Source: a virus. Taken from it: a DNA stretch of 21,775 nucleotides. Shown piece by piece: positions 1-5,598 of the stretch. Location: positions 1 through 21,775 of the IMG/VR virus record IMGVR_UViG_3300006052_000034. The stretch is one strand, 5' to 3'. How positions within the stretch are numbered: position 1 is the first letter of the stretch; every line of letters begins with the position of its first letter. Both the position numbers and the translations under genes were made by a program. The notes below the pieces were generated by a model that was not told the origin of the DNA, made no database searches, and was given only the letters and a program-made list of their open reading frames with translations.

Positions 1-24
1 AGCCGGAGCCGTAGCCGGAGCCGC
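1..24. repeat. Two copies of a 12-bp unit (AGCCGGAGCCGT/C)
   Basis: The unit occurs twice in tandem with one mismatch at the last base. On the minus strand it encodes a Gly-Ser-Gly-Tyr pattern, so it is probably low-complexity coding sequence of the partial gene at the window edge. The array may continue beyond the window. Confidence 0.5.
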
Positions 25-34
25 CCTTAACCAC
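1..34 (-). CDS. Start of a Gly/Ser/Tyr-rich small protein (partial)
   Basis: On the minus strand a GTG at position 34 overlaps the stop of the upstream gene and opens a frame reading V-V-K-G-G-S-G-Y-G-S-G before the window ends. An AAGG six bases before the GTG could be its ribosome binding site. The arrangement matches the overlapped starts seen throughout the window, but only eleven codons are visible. No function can be given. Confidence 0.25.
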   Translation of the reverse strand, partial: MVKGGSGYGSG

Positions 35-311
35 GATACACCTTCGCGCTTTCCCATTCCTTGGCGGCGACTTCGGAGACTTCTGCGACAGACGTGATCT
101 TACGAAGCTCCAGTTTTGGAACAACCGCCCCGATGCGCGATCCTTTCGCCGGCCCTTCGCTAGCGAGACCACCGAACCCGCCATTTGCCAAAGGCCAATA
201 AATGCAGTTGCGAGCGTTAGTCAGCGTGATCGGATCGCCGCTAGTATCCTCGGCATAACCGAAGAATACGGCGCGAAATTCTGTAGTGACAAGAACAGGA
301 CGGGGCATCAT
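27..311 (-). CDS. DUF6948-type small phage protein
   Basis: This leftward gene gives about 94 residues. Its N-terminal half (PRPVLVTTEFRAVFFGY, then an ARNCIYWP segment) and the ELRKITSVAEV segment match, from memory, the DUF6948 family found in alphaproteobacterial phages and prophages, where the function is unknown. The frame extends to an ATG at 329, but a GGAG at 317-320 is correctly spaced from the double ATG at 311/308, so one of those is the likely start. It is transcribed away from the regulator at 469, probably from the leftward promoter at 419-448. The family assignment is fairly secure; the role is unknown. Confidence 0.75.
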   Translation of the reverse strand: MMPRPVLVTTEFRAVFFGYAEDTSGDPITLTNARNCIYWPLANGGFGGLASEGPAKGSRIGAVVPKLELRKITSVAEVSEVAAKEWESAKVYRG

Positions 312-330
312 ATCATCTCCAATCGCCATC

Positions 331-468
331 GGTTGCCCGGTTGATTCGCAAGCAACCGTAACGGCGAGACAGAGGCTTAAATCATTTTTCCGCGCCGCGC
401 AAGCCCTCTGCGAAAATTATTTTAACTCCCTCTTGCCAAACGCCGCAAATCGCTTTAAGCAAGCAACC
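331..468. promoter_or_regulatory. Divergent control region with repeated GCAAGCAACC sites
   Basis: This is the space between a leftward gene and a rightward HTH gene. The decamer GCAAGCAACC occurs at 348-357 and again at 459-468, where it directly abuts the ATG of the regulator. An inverted half-site GGTTGC lies at 331-336 and pairs with GCAACC at 352-357. Such repeated sites between divergent genes are typical of phage operators, and the copy at the start codon would suit autorepression. Binding by the adjacent YdaS-like protein is inference. Confidence 0.45.
419..448 (-). promoter_or_regulatory. Leftward sigma70-like promoter
   Basis: On the minus strand a TTGCGG -35 box (443-448) and a TAAAAT -10 box (419-424, five of six consensus bases) are separated by 18 bp. 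Transcription would start near 412 and run into the DUF6948-type gene. I found no equally good rightward promoter in this gap. Confidence 0.45.
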
Positions 469-708
469 ATGTCAGAAAATAGCCAAGTCGCAGAGAGATT
501 GCGCCAAGCCATAGAGATTGTCGGCTCTCAGGCCGAACTCGCGCGGTTAGGCGCGATCACGGAAGCCGCGATCAACATCAGCATCAAGACGAACTGGTGC
601 GGCCCGAAGGTCGCGATAGCGATTGAGACCGCCACCAAGGGCAGGATCAAGCGGAGCGCGTTGCGGCCCGATCTCTGGGCGCCGAGAAAGAGGCGAAAGA
701 AATGCTGA
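469..708 (+). CDS. YdaS/Cro-like helix-turn-helix regulator
   Basis: A 79-residue protein. The sequence GSQAELARLGAITEAAI around residues 20-36 is the helix-turn-helix, followed by VAIAIETATKGRIKRSALRPDLW, which in pieces matches the hallmark IE-x-ATxGxIxRxxLRPD ending of the YdaS/Cro-like antirepressor and repressor family. The open frame extends upstream to 286, but those codons overlap the divergent gene and the control region; the ATG at 469 gives the normal family length. The position at a divergent junction, next to repeated operator-like sites, supports a phage early-gene regulator. Compared with typical members the recognition-helix region looks slightly altered (AINISIK where AVSxWxx is usual), so DNA specificity may differ. 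Whether it acts as repressor, Cro or toxin-like protein cannot be told. Confidence 0.75.
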   Translation: MSENSQVAERLRQAIEIVGSQAELARLGAITEAAINISIKTNWCGPKVAIAIETATKGRIKRSALRPDLWAPRKRRKKC

Positions 709-1073
709 CATGCGATTACGATTGGGATCCAAAGCCTGGCGCTATTTGCTGGACGGCCTGCAATAAAATAGCGCCATGCGACCGGAAGCGAGCGACAAAA
801 TGCCGGTCGTGCAATAACATCGTTAGGCCAGGAGAGTTGTCAGCAAAATTCAAGCGATGGAAAATTCCTGAATGCGAGATTGAACGTAAAATCTATGGCG
901 AAGAGTATGAAAATGGGCCGCCACGCGCGCCGTATTTCCTCTGCCTTGATTGCGCTAATATCTATTTTTTCTTATGCACATTTCAATATGCGATTAATAT
1001 CAATGAGAATATGCACGATCTCGCAAAGGAGCACGCCGAACTGATTCGCGACGGACATGGGGGTTGTCTATGA
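702..1073 (+). CDS. Hypothetical protein with CxxC zinc-ribbon-like pairs
   Basis: A 123-residue protein whose start overlaps the end of the regulator gene in the arrangement ATGCTGA. Two pairs, CRSC at about residues 34-37 and CLDC near residue 80, are spaced like a zinc ribbon, and further cysteines (C4, C16, C20, C26) lie at the N-terminus. This suggests a metal-binding fold with a nucleic-acid or protein-binding role, but I do not recognise a family. The lower GC of this gene than of the structural genes is in line with its early neighbours. Coupling to the regulator upstream and the nuclease-like gene downstream suggests co-expression. Confidence 0.7.
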   Translation: MLTCDYDWDPKPGAICWTACNKIAPCDRKRATKCRSCNNIVRPGELSAKFKRWKIPECEIERKIYGEEYENGPPRAPYFLCLDCANIYFFLCTFQYAININENMHDLAKEHAELIRDGHGGCL

Positions 1074-1405
1074 CATCTCGCTTTCCTGTTGCCGACAAGC
1101 GCGACCGTTTCGTTGACGGCATTCTATTCGACAGCAAGAAAGAGGCCGAGAGATACAAGGAACTGAAGCTGTTAGAGCGAGCGGGGATTATCTGCGACAT
1201 CCTAATTCAGCCCGCTTATCCTGTCCTCATAATGGGAAAGCACTTCTGCACATATACTGCGGACTTTTCCTACTTAGACAAGCGGTGCGGGCGTGTCGTG
1301 GAGGACACAAAGTCAACAGGCACAGCGATGGATGCGGCTTATCGTCTGCGTAAGAAAGCGGCTGAATTGTACTACGGAATAAAAATCACTGAGGTCATTC
1401 GATGA
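1070..1405 (+). CDS. DUF1064-family nuclease-like protein
   Basis: A 111-residue protein starting at the ATG that overlaps the preceding stop (ATGA). It shows the DUF1064 pattern from end to end: VDGILFDSKKEAERYKEL, then LLERAGII, then an aromatic/proline stretch, TYTADFSYLD, VVEDTKS and YRLRKKAAELYYGIKI. DUF1064 proteins are small phage proteins with a PD-(D/E)xK-type nuclease core; the D of ADFSY and the ExDxK-like residues of VVEDTK are the expected catalytic positions, and the first glutamate in KKEAERY completes the site. They may act in phage recombination or Holliday-junction processing, but this is inferred from fold, not proven. The neighbours are early genes with ATGA couplings on both sides. 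Confidence 0.85.
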   Translation: MTSRFPVADKRDRFVDGILFDSKKEAERYKELKLLERAGIICDILIQPAYPVLIMGKHFCTYTADFSYLDKRCGRVVEDTKSTGTAMDAAYRLRKKAAELYYGIKITEVIR

Positions 1406-1548
1406 CTGACGACGCCGCGCTTCGATTGACGATCGCCGCCCTTGAAAAGCGGATAACCGCGCTCGAAATCTTGGTTGCGAAGATCGTTGAACTTCAAGGG
1501 ATACAGTTCGAGGATGCGGTAAAGCGTTTGAAAAAGAAGAGGCCGTGA
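1402..1548 (+). CDS. Small coiled-coil protein
   Basis: A 48-residue frame whose ATG overlaps the previous stop (ATGA). The sequence LTIAALEKRITALEILVAKI has leucine/isoleucine heptads, so a short parallel coiled coil (SlyX-like in appearance) is likely, followed by a basic tail KRLKKKRP. The tight coupling on both sides supports it being real despite its size. The function is unknown; an oligomerisation module or cofactor of a neighbouring protein is possible. Confidence 0.65.
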   Translation: MTDDAALRLTIAALEKRITALEILVAKIVELQGIQFEDAVKRLKKKRP

Positions 1549-1550
1549 AG

Positions 1551-1958
1551 ATGCCTGACTTTCGTGTGGGAGATCGGGTTAAGCTGTCTCCGAAAGGGAT
1601 AGACCGTCTCTGGCAGACGATGCCAGAACGTCCTACATTCCGTGGCACAGTGACCGGACATAGCACCCTCGCTGATTGTCTATGGATAAAATGGGACCAT
1701 AACAAAAAGCCGTATTCCTTCCACGCTGATTTCATCTGCTGCGCCGATGAAGTTATTGGGAATAACTCTTGCGAGGTTCTAGCAGATGCAGAACCTCGCA
1801 TGACGGACTTTCACCGGGTAGCGCTTGAACTGTTCGCAGGCCCAAGCAAATTCAACAGTTGGCAAATCGCGCGCGCCCTGGCCCAATCGGAAGCCCGCGT
1901 TGCGACCGCCATCGCCGAGGCGCTTGCTTGGACGCGAGAAGCGAGGAAACGAGCGTGA
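1551..1958 (+). CDS. Hypothetical protein with SH3/KOW-like N-terminus
   Basis: The frame begins at GTG 1545, but the AGAGG at 1538-1542 is eight bases from the ATG at 1551, which I prefer; the product is then 135 residues. Residues 1-65 contain FRVGDRVKLSP, FRGTVTGHS, LWIKWDH and YSFHADFI, the pattern of a small beta-barrel domain of SH3/KOW kind seen in phage and ribosome-associated proteins. Residues 85-135 (FHRVALELFAGP, SWQIARALAQSEARVATAI) look helical, perhaps a winged-helix-like segment. The fold statements are inference from pattern; no specific function is known. Confidence 0.7.
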   Translation: MPDFRVGDRVKLSPKGIDRLWQTMPERPTFRGTVTGHSTLADCLWIKWDHNKKPYSFHADFICCADEVIGNNSCEVLADAEPRMTDFHRVALELFAGPSKFNSWQIARALAQSEARVATAIAEALAWTREARKRA

Positions 1959-2068
1959 GCGCTTACGAGGAATTGTTGGCGCGCCCTCTAACGAAAAACC
2001 GCCCGGCTGGGGCTGCCGAGCGGTTCTTGACGAAGCGCATGATTTGCGCCTATCGTATAGATGCCTAG
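1955..2068 (+). CDS. 37-residue hypothetical protein
   Basis: A GTG start overlaps the previous stop (GTGA), and GAGGAA lies at a workable distance upstream. The product, beginning MSAYEELLARPLTKNRP, is basic and 37 residues long. Its last codons contain the promoter at 2027-2056, and its stop codon sits inside the first stem of the structured region that follows. It may be a real small gene or a remnant; coupling is the only strong evidence. Confidence 0.45.
   Translation: MSAYEELLARPLTKNRPAGAAERFLTKRMICAYRIDA
2027..2056 (+). promoter_or_regulatory. Sigma70-like promoter in front of the structured gap
   Basis: A TTGACG -35 box (2027-2032, five of six consensus bases) is followed after 18 bp by TATCGT (2051-2056, four of six). 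The expected start point is close to 2063, which is the first base of a stable hairpin. The fit of promoter, start point and hairpin supports a transcript beginning here rather than a promoter for the gene at 2544 alone. Confidence 0.5.
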
Positions 2069-2543
2069 GGGGTTTGCCGACCCTGGTCTAGGCGAGCCAC
2101 GGAGCAATCGTGACCGACAACCCATATACAGTTTCGCGCATCCGAACGCAAGCCCTAGGGCTGGGCGCATGACGTTCGTCTGTTCGTTCATCCTAACAAA
2201 GGAGGCTTTCGAAGCATCCTAATTCGTCGGCGGTTCCAGAAACTGAGGACGCTGGGGCGAATCAGGCAAAAAGCATCACCAGGGGGCGCGGCAAAGATGC
2301 AGGACTGGTCCGAAAGGCGCGAGGTCCGACCGCTAGAGCGACGCAAAGCTCTGAAAAGTAGGCGCCAAGGCAATCCGCAGCGTCGCGAGATTGCCGCCCG
2401 AAACGACGGCTGGCTCCGGCAAGCAAGATCGGTGAGGGCGTGGGGACTGGCCTTGCTAATTCAGCAGGGCTGGTCGTCCTATGCCCTTACTCAGACCTCA
2501 CCAACAAGCATGAACATAGGAAAATAAGACTGGTAGGGACGAA
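2063..2543 (+). ncRNA. Candidate structured non-coding RNA
   Basis: No credible gene covers this stretch. It holds many stem-loops: GCCTAG 2063-2068 with CTAGGC 2088-2093 plus an inner GGGT/ACCC; CGAACG 2143-2148 with CGTTCG 2173-2178 enclosing the palindrome AGCCCTAGGGCT (2151-2162); GGA-GCTT/AAGC-TCC at 2202-2220, which would hide a perfect AAGGAGG; GCATC 2273-2277 with GATGC 2296-2300; AGAGC 2335-2339 with GCTCT 2348-2352; GGCAATC 2369-2375 with GATTGCC 2389-2395 plus an inner CGC/GCG; and the largest, GGTGAGG 2431-2437 with CCTCACC 2496-2502, enclosing a near-continuous inner stem 2445-2457/2463-2475 with loop AATTC. A promoter at 2027-2056 would start transcription at the first hairpin. 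No U-run terminator is seen, so the 3' end is uncertain and the RNA may run into the gene at 2544. I cannot match it to tRNA, tmRNA, RNase P, SRP RNA or an intron core. A replication origin is an alternative. Confidence 0.5.
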
Positions 2544-2924
2544 GTGGGCATATCGGCGGCAACATTGGAGCGGCTGCTAGCGCTCGAACTTGGGGACAAG
2601 TTGCAGGCGGTTATCCAAATTGTCATCGATAGCCATAAGCGAGAGGTAAATCCCGTGAGACAGGCGATAAACCGAAGATATTATCTTAAAAGTCTTACTA
2701 AGACGTCTGAAAACGTCTTAAATGGTCTTAATAAGACGTCTGAACACGAAAACGGCAAAGTATTCGTCAAAATAGGAACGCCGCAGTGGGCGGCATGGGA
2801 AATCGAGTATCGACGATCTAAGGGCAAAACGCCCCCCGTCGATAAACTGGGAATAGGATGGCACTTCCCGTCAGAATGGCCGCCGAATGGCGCTGGGCTC
2901 GCATCGGCGGAGCCACGGCCATGA
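2544..2924 (+). CDS. Hypothetical phage protein with a C-terminal tryptophan-rich motif
   Basis: A 126-residue product starting at GTG with AGGGA four bases upstream. The C-terminal third (VFVKIGTPQWAAWEIEYRR, then GIGWHFPSEWPP) resembles the ending of many alphaproteobacterial prophage proteins annotated as hypothetical or replication-associated: V-x-x-xTPxWxAWxxxxR, then W-x-FPSxWPP. The N-terminal part (LERLLALELGDKLQAVIQIV) is helical. The middle, residues 50-70, is built from an 11-residue imperfect repeat (LTKTSENVLNG / LNKTSEHENGK) whose DNA carries palindromes. Homologues, as I remember them, often have a longer N-terminal region, so this copy may be shortened where it meets the structured gap. 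No enzymatic motif is visible. Confidence 0.65.
   Translation: MGISAATLERLLALELGDKLQAVIQIVIDSHKREVNPVRQAINRRYYLKSLTKTSENVLNGLNKTSEHENGKVFVKIGTPQWAAWEIEYRRSKGKTPPVDKLGIGWHFPSEWPPNGAGLASAEPRP
2692..2748. repeat. Direct repeat containing GTCTTA-N-TAAGAC palindromes
   Basis: A 24-bp unit at 2692-2715 recurs at 2725-2748 with 22 of 24 bases identical, offset by 33 bp. Each copy contains the 13-bp inverted repeat GTCTTA-N-TAAGAC and the overlapping palindrome AGACGTCT, and a further CGTCTTA lies between them at 2714-2720, pairing with TAAGACG. It lies within a coding frame and preserves it. Operator, replication-initiator site or simple internal duplication are all possible. Confidence 0.6.
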
Positions 2925-3241
2925 AAAAACGAGCGGCTCCCGTATCGGCGCTTCCCGCGTTGCAGCGGTTCAAAATGTCGCATTACCGCGAAGCACCCCC
3001 TGGTCAGGTTATCGATCCGGCAGAGCGAGCGCGGGTATCTGCAGGTCTGGCGACATTGGCTGAAAGCCTAGCAACTCGGCAGGCTAACCAAATCGACCGC
3101 AAATATTCGGAATTACCAATCGCGAAAACCGCGCGCTTGACGGCGGAATACCGAGCCGACCCGCCAAAGGTTGGCCCTCATCTCTCGCGATGGATTGTCG
3201 AGAATGTTTGGTCGGCGGATGAAGCGGAGACCGAGCGATGA
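2921..3241 (+). CDS. Hypothetical protein
   Basis: A 106-residue protein beginning at the ATG that overlaps the previous stop (ATGA); a longer in-frame extension to 2858 only shadows the upstream gene. It is polar and basic at the N-terminus (MKKRAAPVSALPALQRF), with a probable helix around residues 40-60 (ARVSAGLATLAESLATRQ) and a tryptophan-containing C-terminus (SRWIVENVWSADEAETER). No cysteine pairs, membrane segment or known motif are visible and I do not recognise a family. It is translationally coupled on both sides and so probably belongs to the same early operon. Confidence 0.65.
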   Translation: MKKRAAPVSALPALQRFKMSHYREAPPGQVIDPAERARVSAGLATLAESLATRQANQIDRKYSELPIAKTARLTAEYRADPPKVGPHLSRWIVENVWSADEAETER

Positions 3242-3624
3242 GCGAAGTAGATAAGGCGTTTGCACTGGCCCTAGCCCTTCCGGCCACAGGGTTAGCGTTC
3301 TGGCTAGGCGCAGCTAGCGCCCAAAACCTCACCTCCTGCCCACTCGACGAGGATCTGTACCATGGCTATTGCCTCATCGACACACCCCGCACCATAGCCA
3401 CACCGTCAACCGCACCAGCCGACCCGGTCTACCCCTACGCCTGTAACGACATAAGAGGCCAAGGGTGCGTCCCCGATCCACCCGCTGGCGGCGCTGGCAC
3501 GAGCAACAACGGCAGTCCCAACGCAGGCTACGGTAGCTCGACTAGCGGCGCGGCTGATGCGGGCGGCAATGCTGATGGTGCAACTTCTTCCAGCAGCGGC
3601 GATGGCTCTAGCAGTGGATATTGA
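3238..3624 (+). CDS. Exported Gly/Ser-rich protein with four cysteines
   Basis: A 128-residue product with an ATGA overlap to the preceding gene. Residues 7-28 form a hydrophobic segment ending in A-S-A before Q29, a plausible Sec signal-peptidase site, although the N-region (MSEVDK) is unusually acidic. The mature part has four cysteines (in TSCPL, YHGYC, YACND and QGCVP), fitting two disulfides, and then a 40-residue tail of Gly, Ser, Ala and Asn. It is therefore likely periplasmic or surface exposed. Its first codons nearly repeat those of the next gene at 3628 (both begin MSEVD), as if the start region had been duplicated. No family is recognised. Confidence 0.65.
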   Translation: MSEVDKAFALALALPATGLAFWLGAASAQNLTSCPLDEDLYHGYCLIDTPRTIATPSTAPADPVYPYACNDIRGQGCVPDPPAGGAGTSNNGSPNAGYGSSTSGAADAGGNADGATSSSSGDGSSSGY

Positions 3625-3627
3625 CCG

Positions 3628-4089
3628 ATGAGCGAAGTGGATATTAGCGAGGGATCGCTGCTCAAGATTGGGCCCATCTATTCGGAAGCCGTGTCGGCGA
3701 CCGTATTCGGTCGGGTCCTGGCCGAACGGGACGCCCTCCGCGCCACTCTCACCGAAGTTGAGCAAAGAGCCGCCAACAGCGCCGCCGAGGCGAAATACTA
3801 TCTCGAAAGCACAATACTTGCGTTAAAGAAGGCTCATAATGATGAATCCGCCGCTCGCGACGCAACCATCGCGGAACTGCGGGAGGCGTTGGCGAAGGCG
3901 ACGGCCGATGCTGAGCTATATGCAAGTCGGCTGGCTCCCGCGCAAGCCTATCGGGATAGATATCAGGAAGCCCTCAAGCAGGCCGGCGATTGGATAGAGC
4001 AGCAACAAGACCTGTATGGCGTGACATGGGGCAGGGATATTTTGAAAGTTATCGACGCCGCCCTCTCTAACTCAGGGGCGAGCCAATGA
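3628..4089 (+). CDS. Coiled-coil protein
   Basis: A 153-residue soluble protein. Residues 30-110 are rich in Ala, Glu, Arg and Leu with heptad spacing (RVLAERDALRATLTEVEQRA, then ATIAELREALAKATADAELY), so a long coiled coil is likely. The C-terminal 45 residues (YQEALKQAGDWIEQQQ, then WGRDILKVIDAALS) look like a short helical domain of a type that often ends small phage proteins. It starts three bases after the stop of the exported protein and overlaps the next start by ATGA. Function unknown. Confidence 0.7.
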   Translation: MSEVDISEGSLLKIGPIYSEAVSATVFGRVLAERDALRATLTEVEQRAANSAAEAKYYLESTILALKKAHNDESAARDATIAELREALAKATADAELYASRLAPAQAYRDRYQEALKQAGDWIEQQQDLYGVTWGRDILKVIDAALSNSGASQ

Positions 4090-4361
4090 CGGCGGAACAG
4101 GCGGTTGTATTTGCAATACGTAACAGCAGTTCGGCGAAAGAGTTCATCGAAAAGCTCAGCCTTAATAACTTCGCCCTCGTCCCCACAAACCCCGATTCCC
4201 AAGAGTTCAAGGATATGGTGGAGAGAGGGGCGAAGGAACAATACGAACGTAATGTACGAATGTTTTTCACTCCTGAGTGGAATGACGAAACTGAATACGT
4301 TCGAAATGATTATCGCGAACGTGCCCGCGTCTCCCTTCTCGCCGCCATCAAACCGGAGTGA
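4086..4361 (+). CDS. Hypothetical protein
   Basis: A 91-residue protein starting at an ATGA overlap. The N-terminal half (TAEQAVVFAIRNSSSAKEF) appears helical, and the middle contains FALVPTNPDSQEF and ERGAKEQYERNVRMFF. It is acidic to neutral, with no membrane segment or cysteine. A second frame overlapping 4105-4368 encodes an implausible serine/proline-rich product and is a shadow. No family recognised; operon position is the only context. Confidence 0.65.
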   Translation: MTAEQAVVFAIRNSSSAKEFIEKLSLNNFALVPTNPDSQEFKDMVERGAKEQYERNVRMFFTPEWNDETEYVRNDYRERARVSLLAAIKPE

Positions 4362-4364
4362 ATC

Positions 4365-4598
4365 ATGAATAGAGAGGAAATGCGGAGTCGAGCCCTTACG
4401 ATAGCTCGGGGTGGTAGCTGTCCTTGCGTTGACTGCTGCGAGCGTCTATGCAACGAGATTATTGCCCTTATCGGAGCCGAAGCGGTGAAGATAGCGGAGA
4501 ACAAGATAACCGAATTGGAACGGCTTGGTTTCGAAAGCATGTCTCTTGAAGAGGTCGTGACCGCCCTTCGGGAGTTGTTCGGAGTGCAGAAGCCATGA
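4365..4598 (+). CDS. Hypothetical protein with CPCVDCC cluster
   Basis: A 77-residue protein starting three bases after the previous stop. Near residues 19-29 it has a dense cysteine cluster (SCPCVDCCERLC), five cysteines in eleven residues, which could bind zinc or another metal. The rest is helical (EAVKIAENKITELERLGFES) and acidic. The cluster is too short to be a classical two-knuckle zinc ribbon, so a single metal knuckle with dimerisation is one option. No family is recognised. Confidence 0.65.
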   Translation: MNREEMRSRALTIARGGSCPCVDCCERLCNEIIALIGAEAVKIAENKITELERLGFESMSLEEVVTALRELFGVQKP

Positions 4599-4888
4599 AA
4601 GACAGTCATATCGGCGGCATCGTTGTCTGCGTCGCCCTAGGCGTTGCCACGGTCGCGGTGTTTCAAGAGCACTCCGCTCCGCTCCGCATTGGCGCATGCG
4701 ACATGACGCCAAGGCCTCAAGCCTTTTACGCTTTGCGCTCCTGTTATGGTCGAGACGACAACGACATCAGTCATTTCTTCGATCTAGGGACCGGCTGTTT
4801 CATCAATCAAATGACAGGAGCCGCAGATTATTGTCCGACTTTTGTGTCCCACAGTGTTGACCATGCGACTGTTTGGGGTTTCGAATGA
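4595..4888 (+). CDS. Membrane-anchored or exported protein with four cysteines
   Basis: A 97-residue product with an ATGA overlap. Residues 7-23 (GGIVVCVALGVATVAVF) form one membrane helix or uncleaved signal anchor with no clear cleavage site. The rest carries four cysteines (GACDM, RSCYG, GTGCF, ADYCP) suited to disulfides outside the cytoplasm. It resembles the exported gene at 3238 in layout (N-terminal hydrophobic segment and four cysteines) but not in sequence. Function unknown; superinfection or envelope-related roles would be guesses. Confidence 0.65.
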   Translation: MKDSHIGGIVVCVALGVATVAVFQEHSAPLRIGACDMTPRPQAFYALRSCYGRDDNDISHFFDLGTGCFINQMTGAADYCPTFVSHSVDHATVWGFE

Positions 4889-5166
4889 AAGACCTCCAAA
4901 TTATGCTCAACGAAATCCGCACCCGCTTCGGCCCTCACTACGTCACGAGGGCTATCAATGTAGGCGGAGTTCTGCGGACAGAGATACGGGTCTTAGGAGA
5001 CGACTGGTGCCCTCACATCGCAATGGCCGAGCGGATGTACGAGAACGGGGATCGCCACGGGCTGACGACGCTGTACGATATGATGATGGGGGGATGGAAG
5101 CCGTGGAACACGCTCAATGCGGCCATAGTGATTAATCAAGCGCGGAAGGCGACCAATGACAAATGA
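4885..5166 (+). CDS. Hypothetical soluble protein
   Basis: A 93-residue protein whose ATG at 4885 overlaps the previous stop (ATGA); the frame also offers a TTG at 4873, which is less likely. The sequence has a helical start (LQIMLNEIRTRFGPHYV), a probable beta segment (VLRTEIRVLGDDW) and a methionine-rich stretch (YDMMMGGWKPW). It overlaps the next gene by 11 bases. No family is recognised. Confidence 0.65.
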   Translation: MKDLQIMLNEIRTRFGPHYVTRAINVGGVLRTEIRVLGDDWCPHIAMAERMYENGDRHGLTTLYDMMMGGWKPWNTLNAAIVINQARKATNDK

Positions 5167-5395
5167 ACCCGATAAGCAAACCATGATCGAGCGCGCGCGG
5201 CTCCTTTGCAATCCCGATGAGGCCCGGCACTTCGAGAGCCTGGTCAAGTTGTCCAATCAGCATGGGGGCCATGACGGAAACGTCAAGGTGTTTTATTATG
5301 CCTTGATCGCGCCGCCGGTGTCGGAAGAAACCAAAGCCTTCATCGAAAAGATGCTCTGCACGAATGAGCCAGCCAAACGCTGGACAAAGCAATGA
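5156..5395 (+). CDS. Hypothetical small protein
   Basis: A 79-residue protein starting inside the end of the preceding gene (11-base overlap) and ending in an ATGA overlap with the next. It is helical and charged (MIERARLLCNPDEARHFESL) with a hydrophobic patch VKVFYYALIAPPVS. There is no signal, membrane segment or known motif. Confidence 0.6.
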   Translation: MTNEPDKQTMIERARLLCNPDEARHFESLVKLSNQHGGHDGNVKVFYYALIAPPVSEETKAFIEKMLCTNEPAKRWTKQ

Positions 5396-5598
5396 GTCAT
5401 TCCCCGACCTATCTCGCGGCTCATTTTCGATCAACAATTGCCGAGCGCACCGCGGCGAACAGACGACGCTCTTGGGACAAATCGTTTCCCGCGCCAAAGC
5501 CAATTCGTCGTATCGTTCGCAAGTCGATAGTCGGGGAGCGCTGCGACGTGACACTCCCCGCGCTGGCGTGGATGGACCCTAAGCGATCCTCTCCGTGA
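5392..5598 (+). CDS. Basic hypothetical protein, last of the rightward run
   Basis: A 68-residue, strongly basic protein (RRRSWDKSF, then KPIRRIVRKSIVGERC) starting at an ATGA overlap. The end converges with and overlaps by 20 bases a leftward mini-gene ending at 5579, so this is the 3' end of the rightward early block. I see no terminator hairpin at the junction. Basic charge suggests nucleic-acid contact, but that is only inference. Confidence 0.6.
   Translation: MSHSPTYLAAHFRSTIAERTAANRRRSWDKSFPAPKPIRRIVRKSIVGERCDVTLPALAWMDPKRSSP

Noticed and set aside
2110-2222. Frames of 20 and 17 codons from GTG 2110 and ATG 2169
   Set aside because: Very short, without ribosome binding sites, and overlapping the stem-loops.
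2431-2503. tRNA gene
   Set aside because: The outer 7-bp stem, 73-base length and following ACA resemble a tRNA, but there is no T-loop TTC sequence, no D-arm and no 17-base T-arm before the 3' strand.
2297-2527. 76-residue rightward frame inside the structured gap
   Set aside because: Composition is Arg/Gln/Ser-rich with no strand or helix pattern, its ATG has no ribosome binding site, and the strong AAGGAGG upstream is too far from it. It is better explained as chance in structured sequence.
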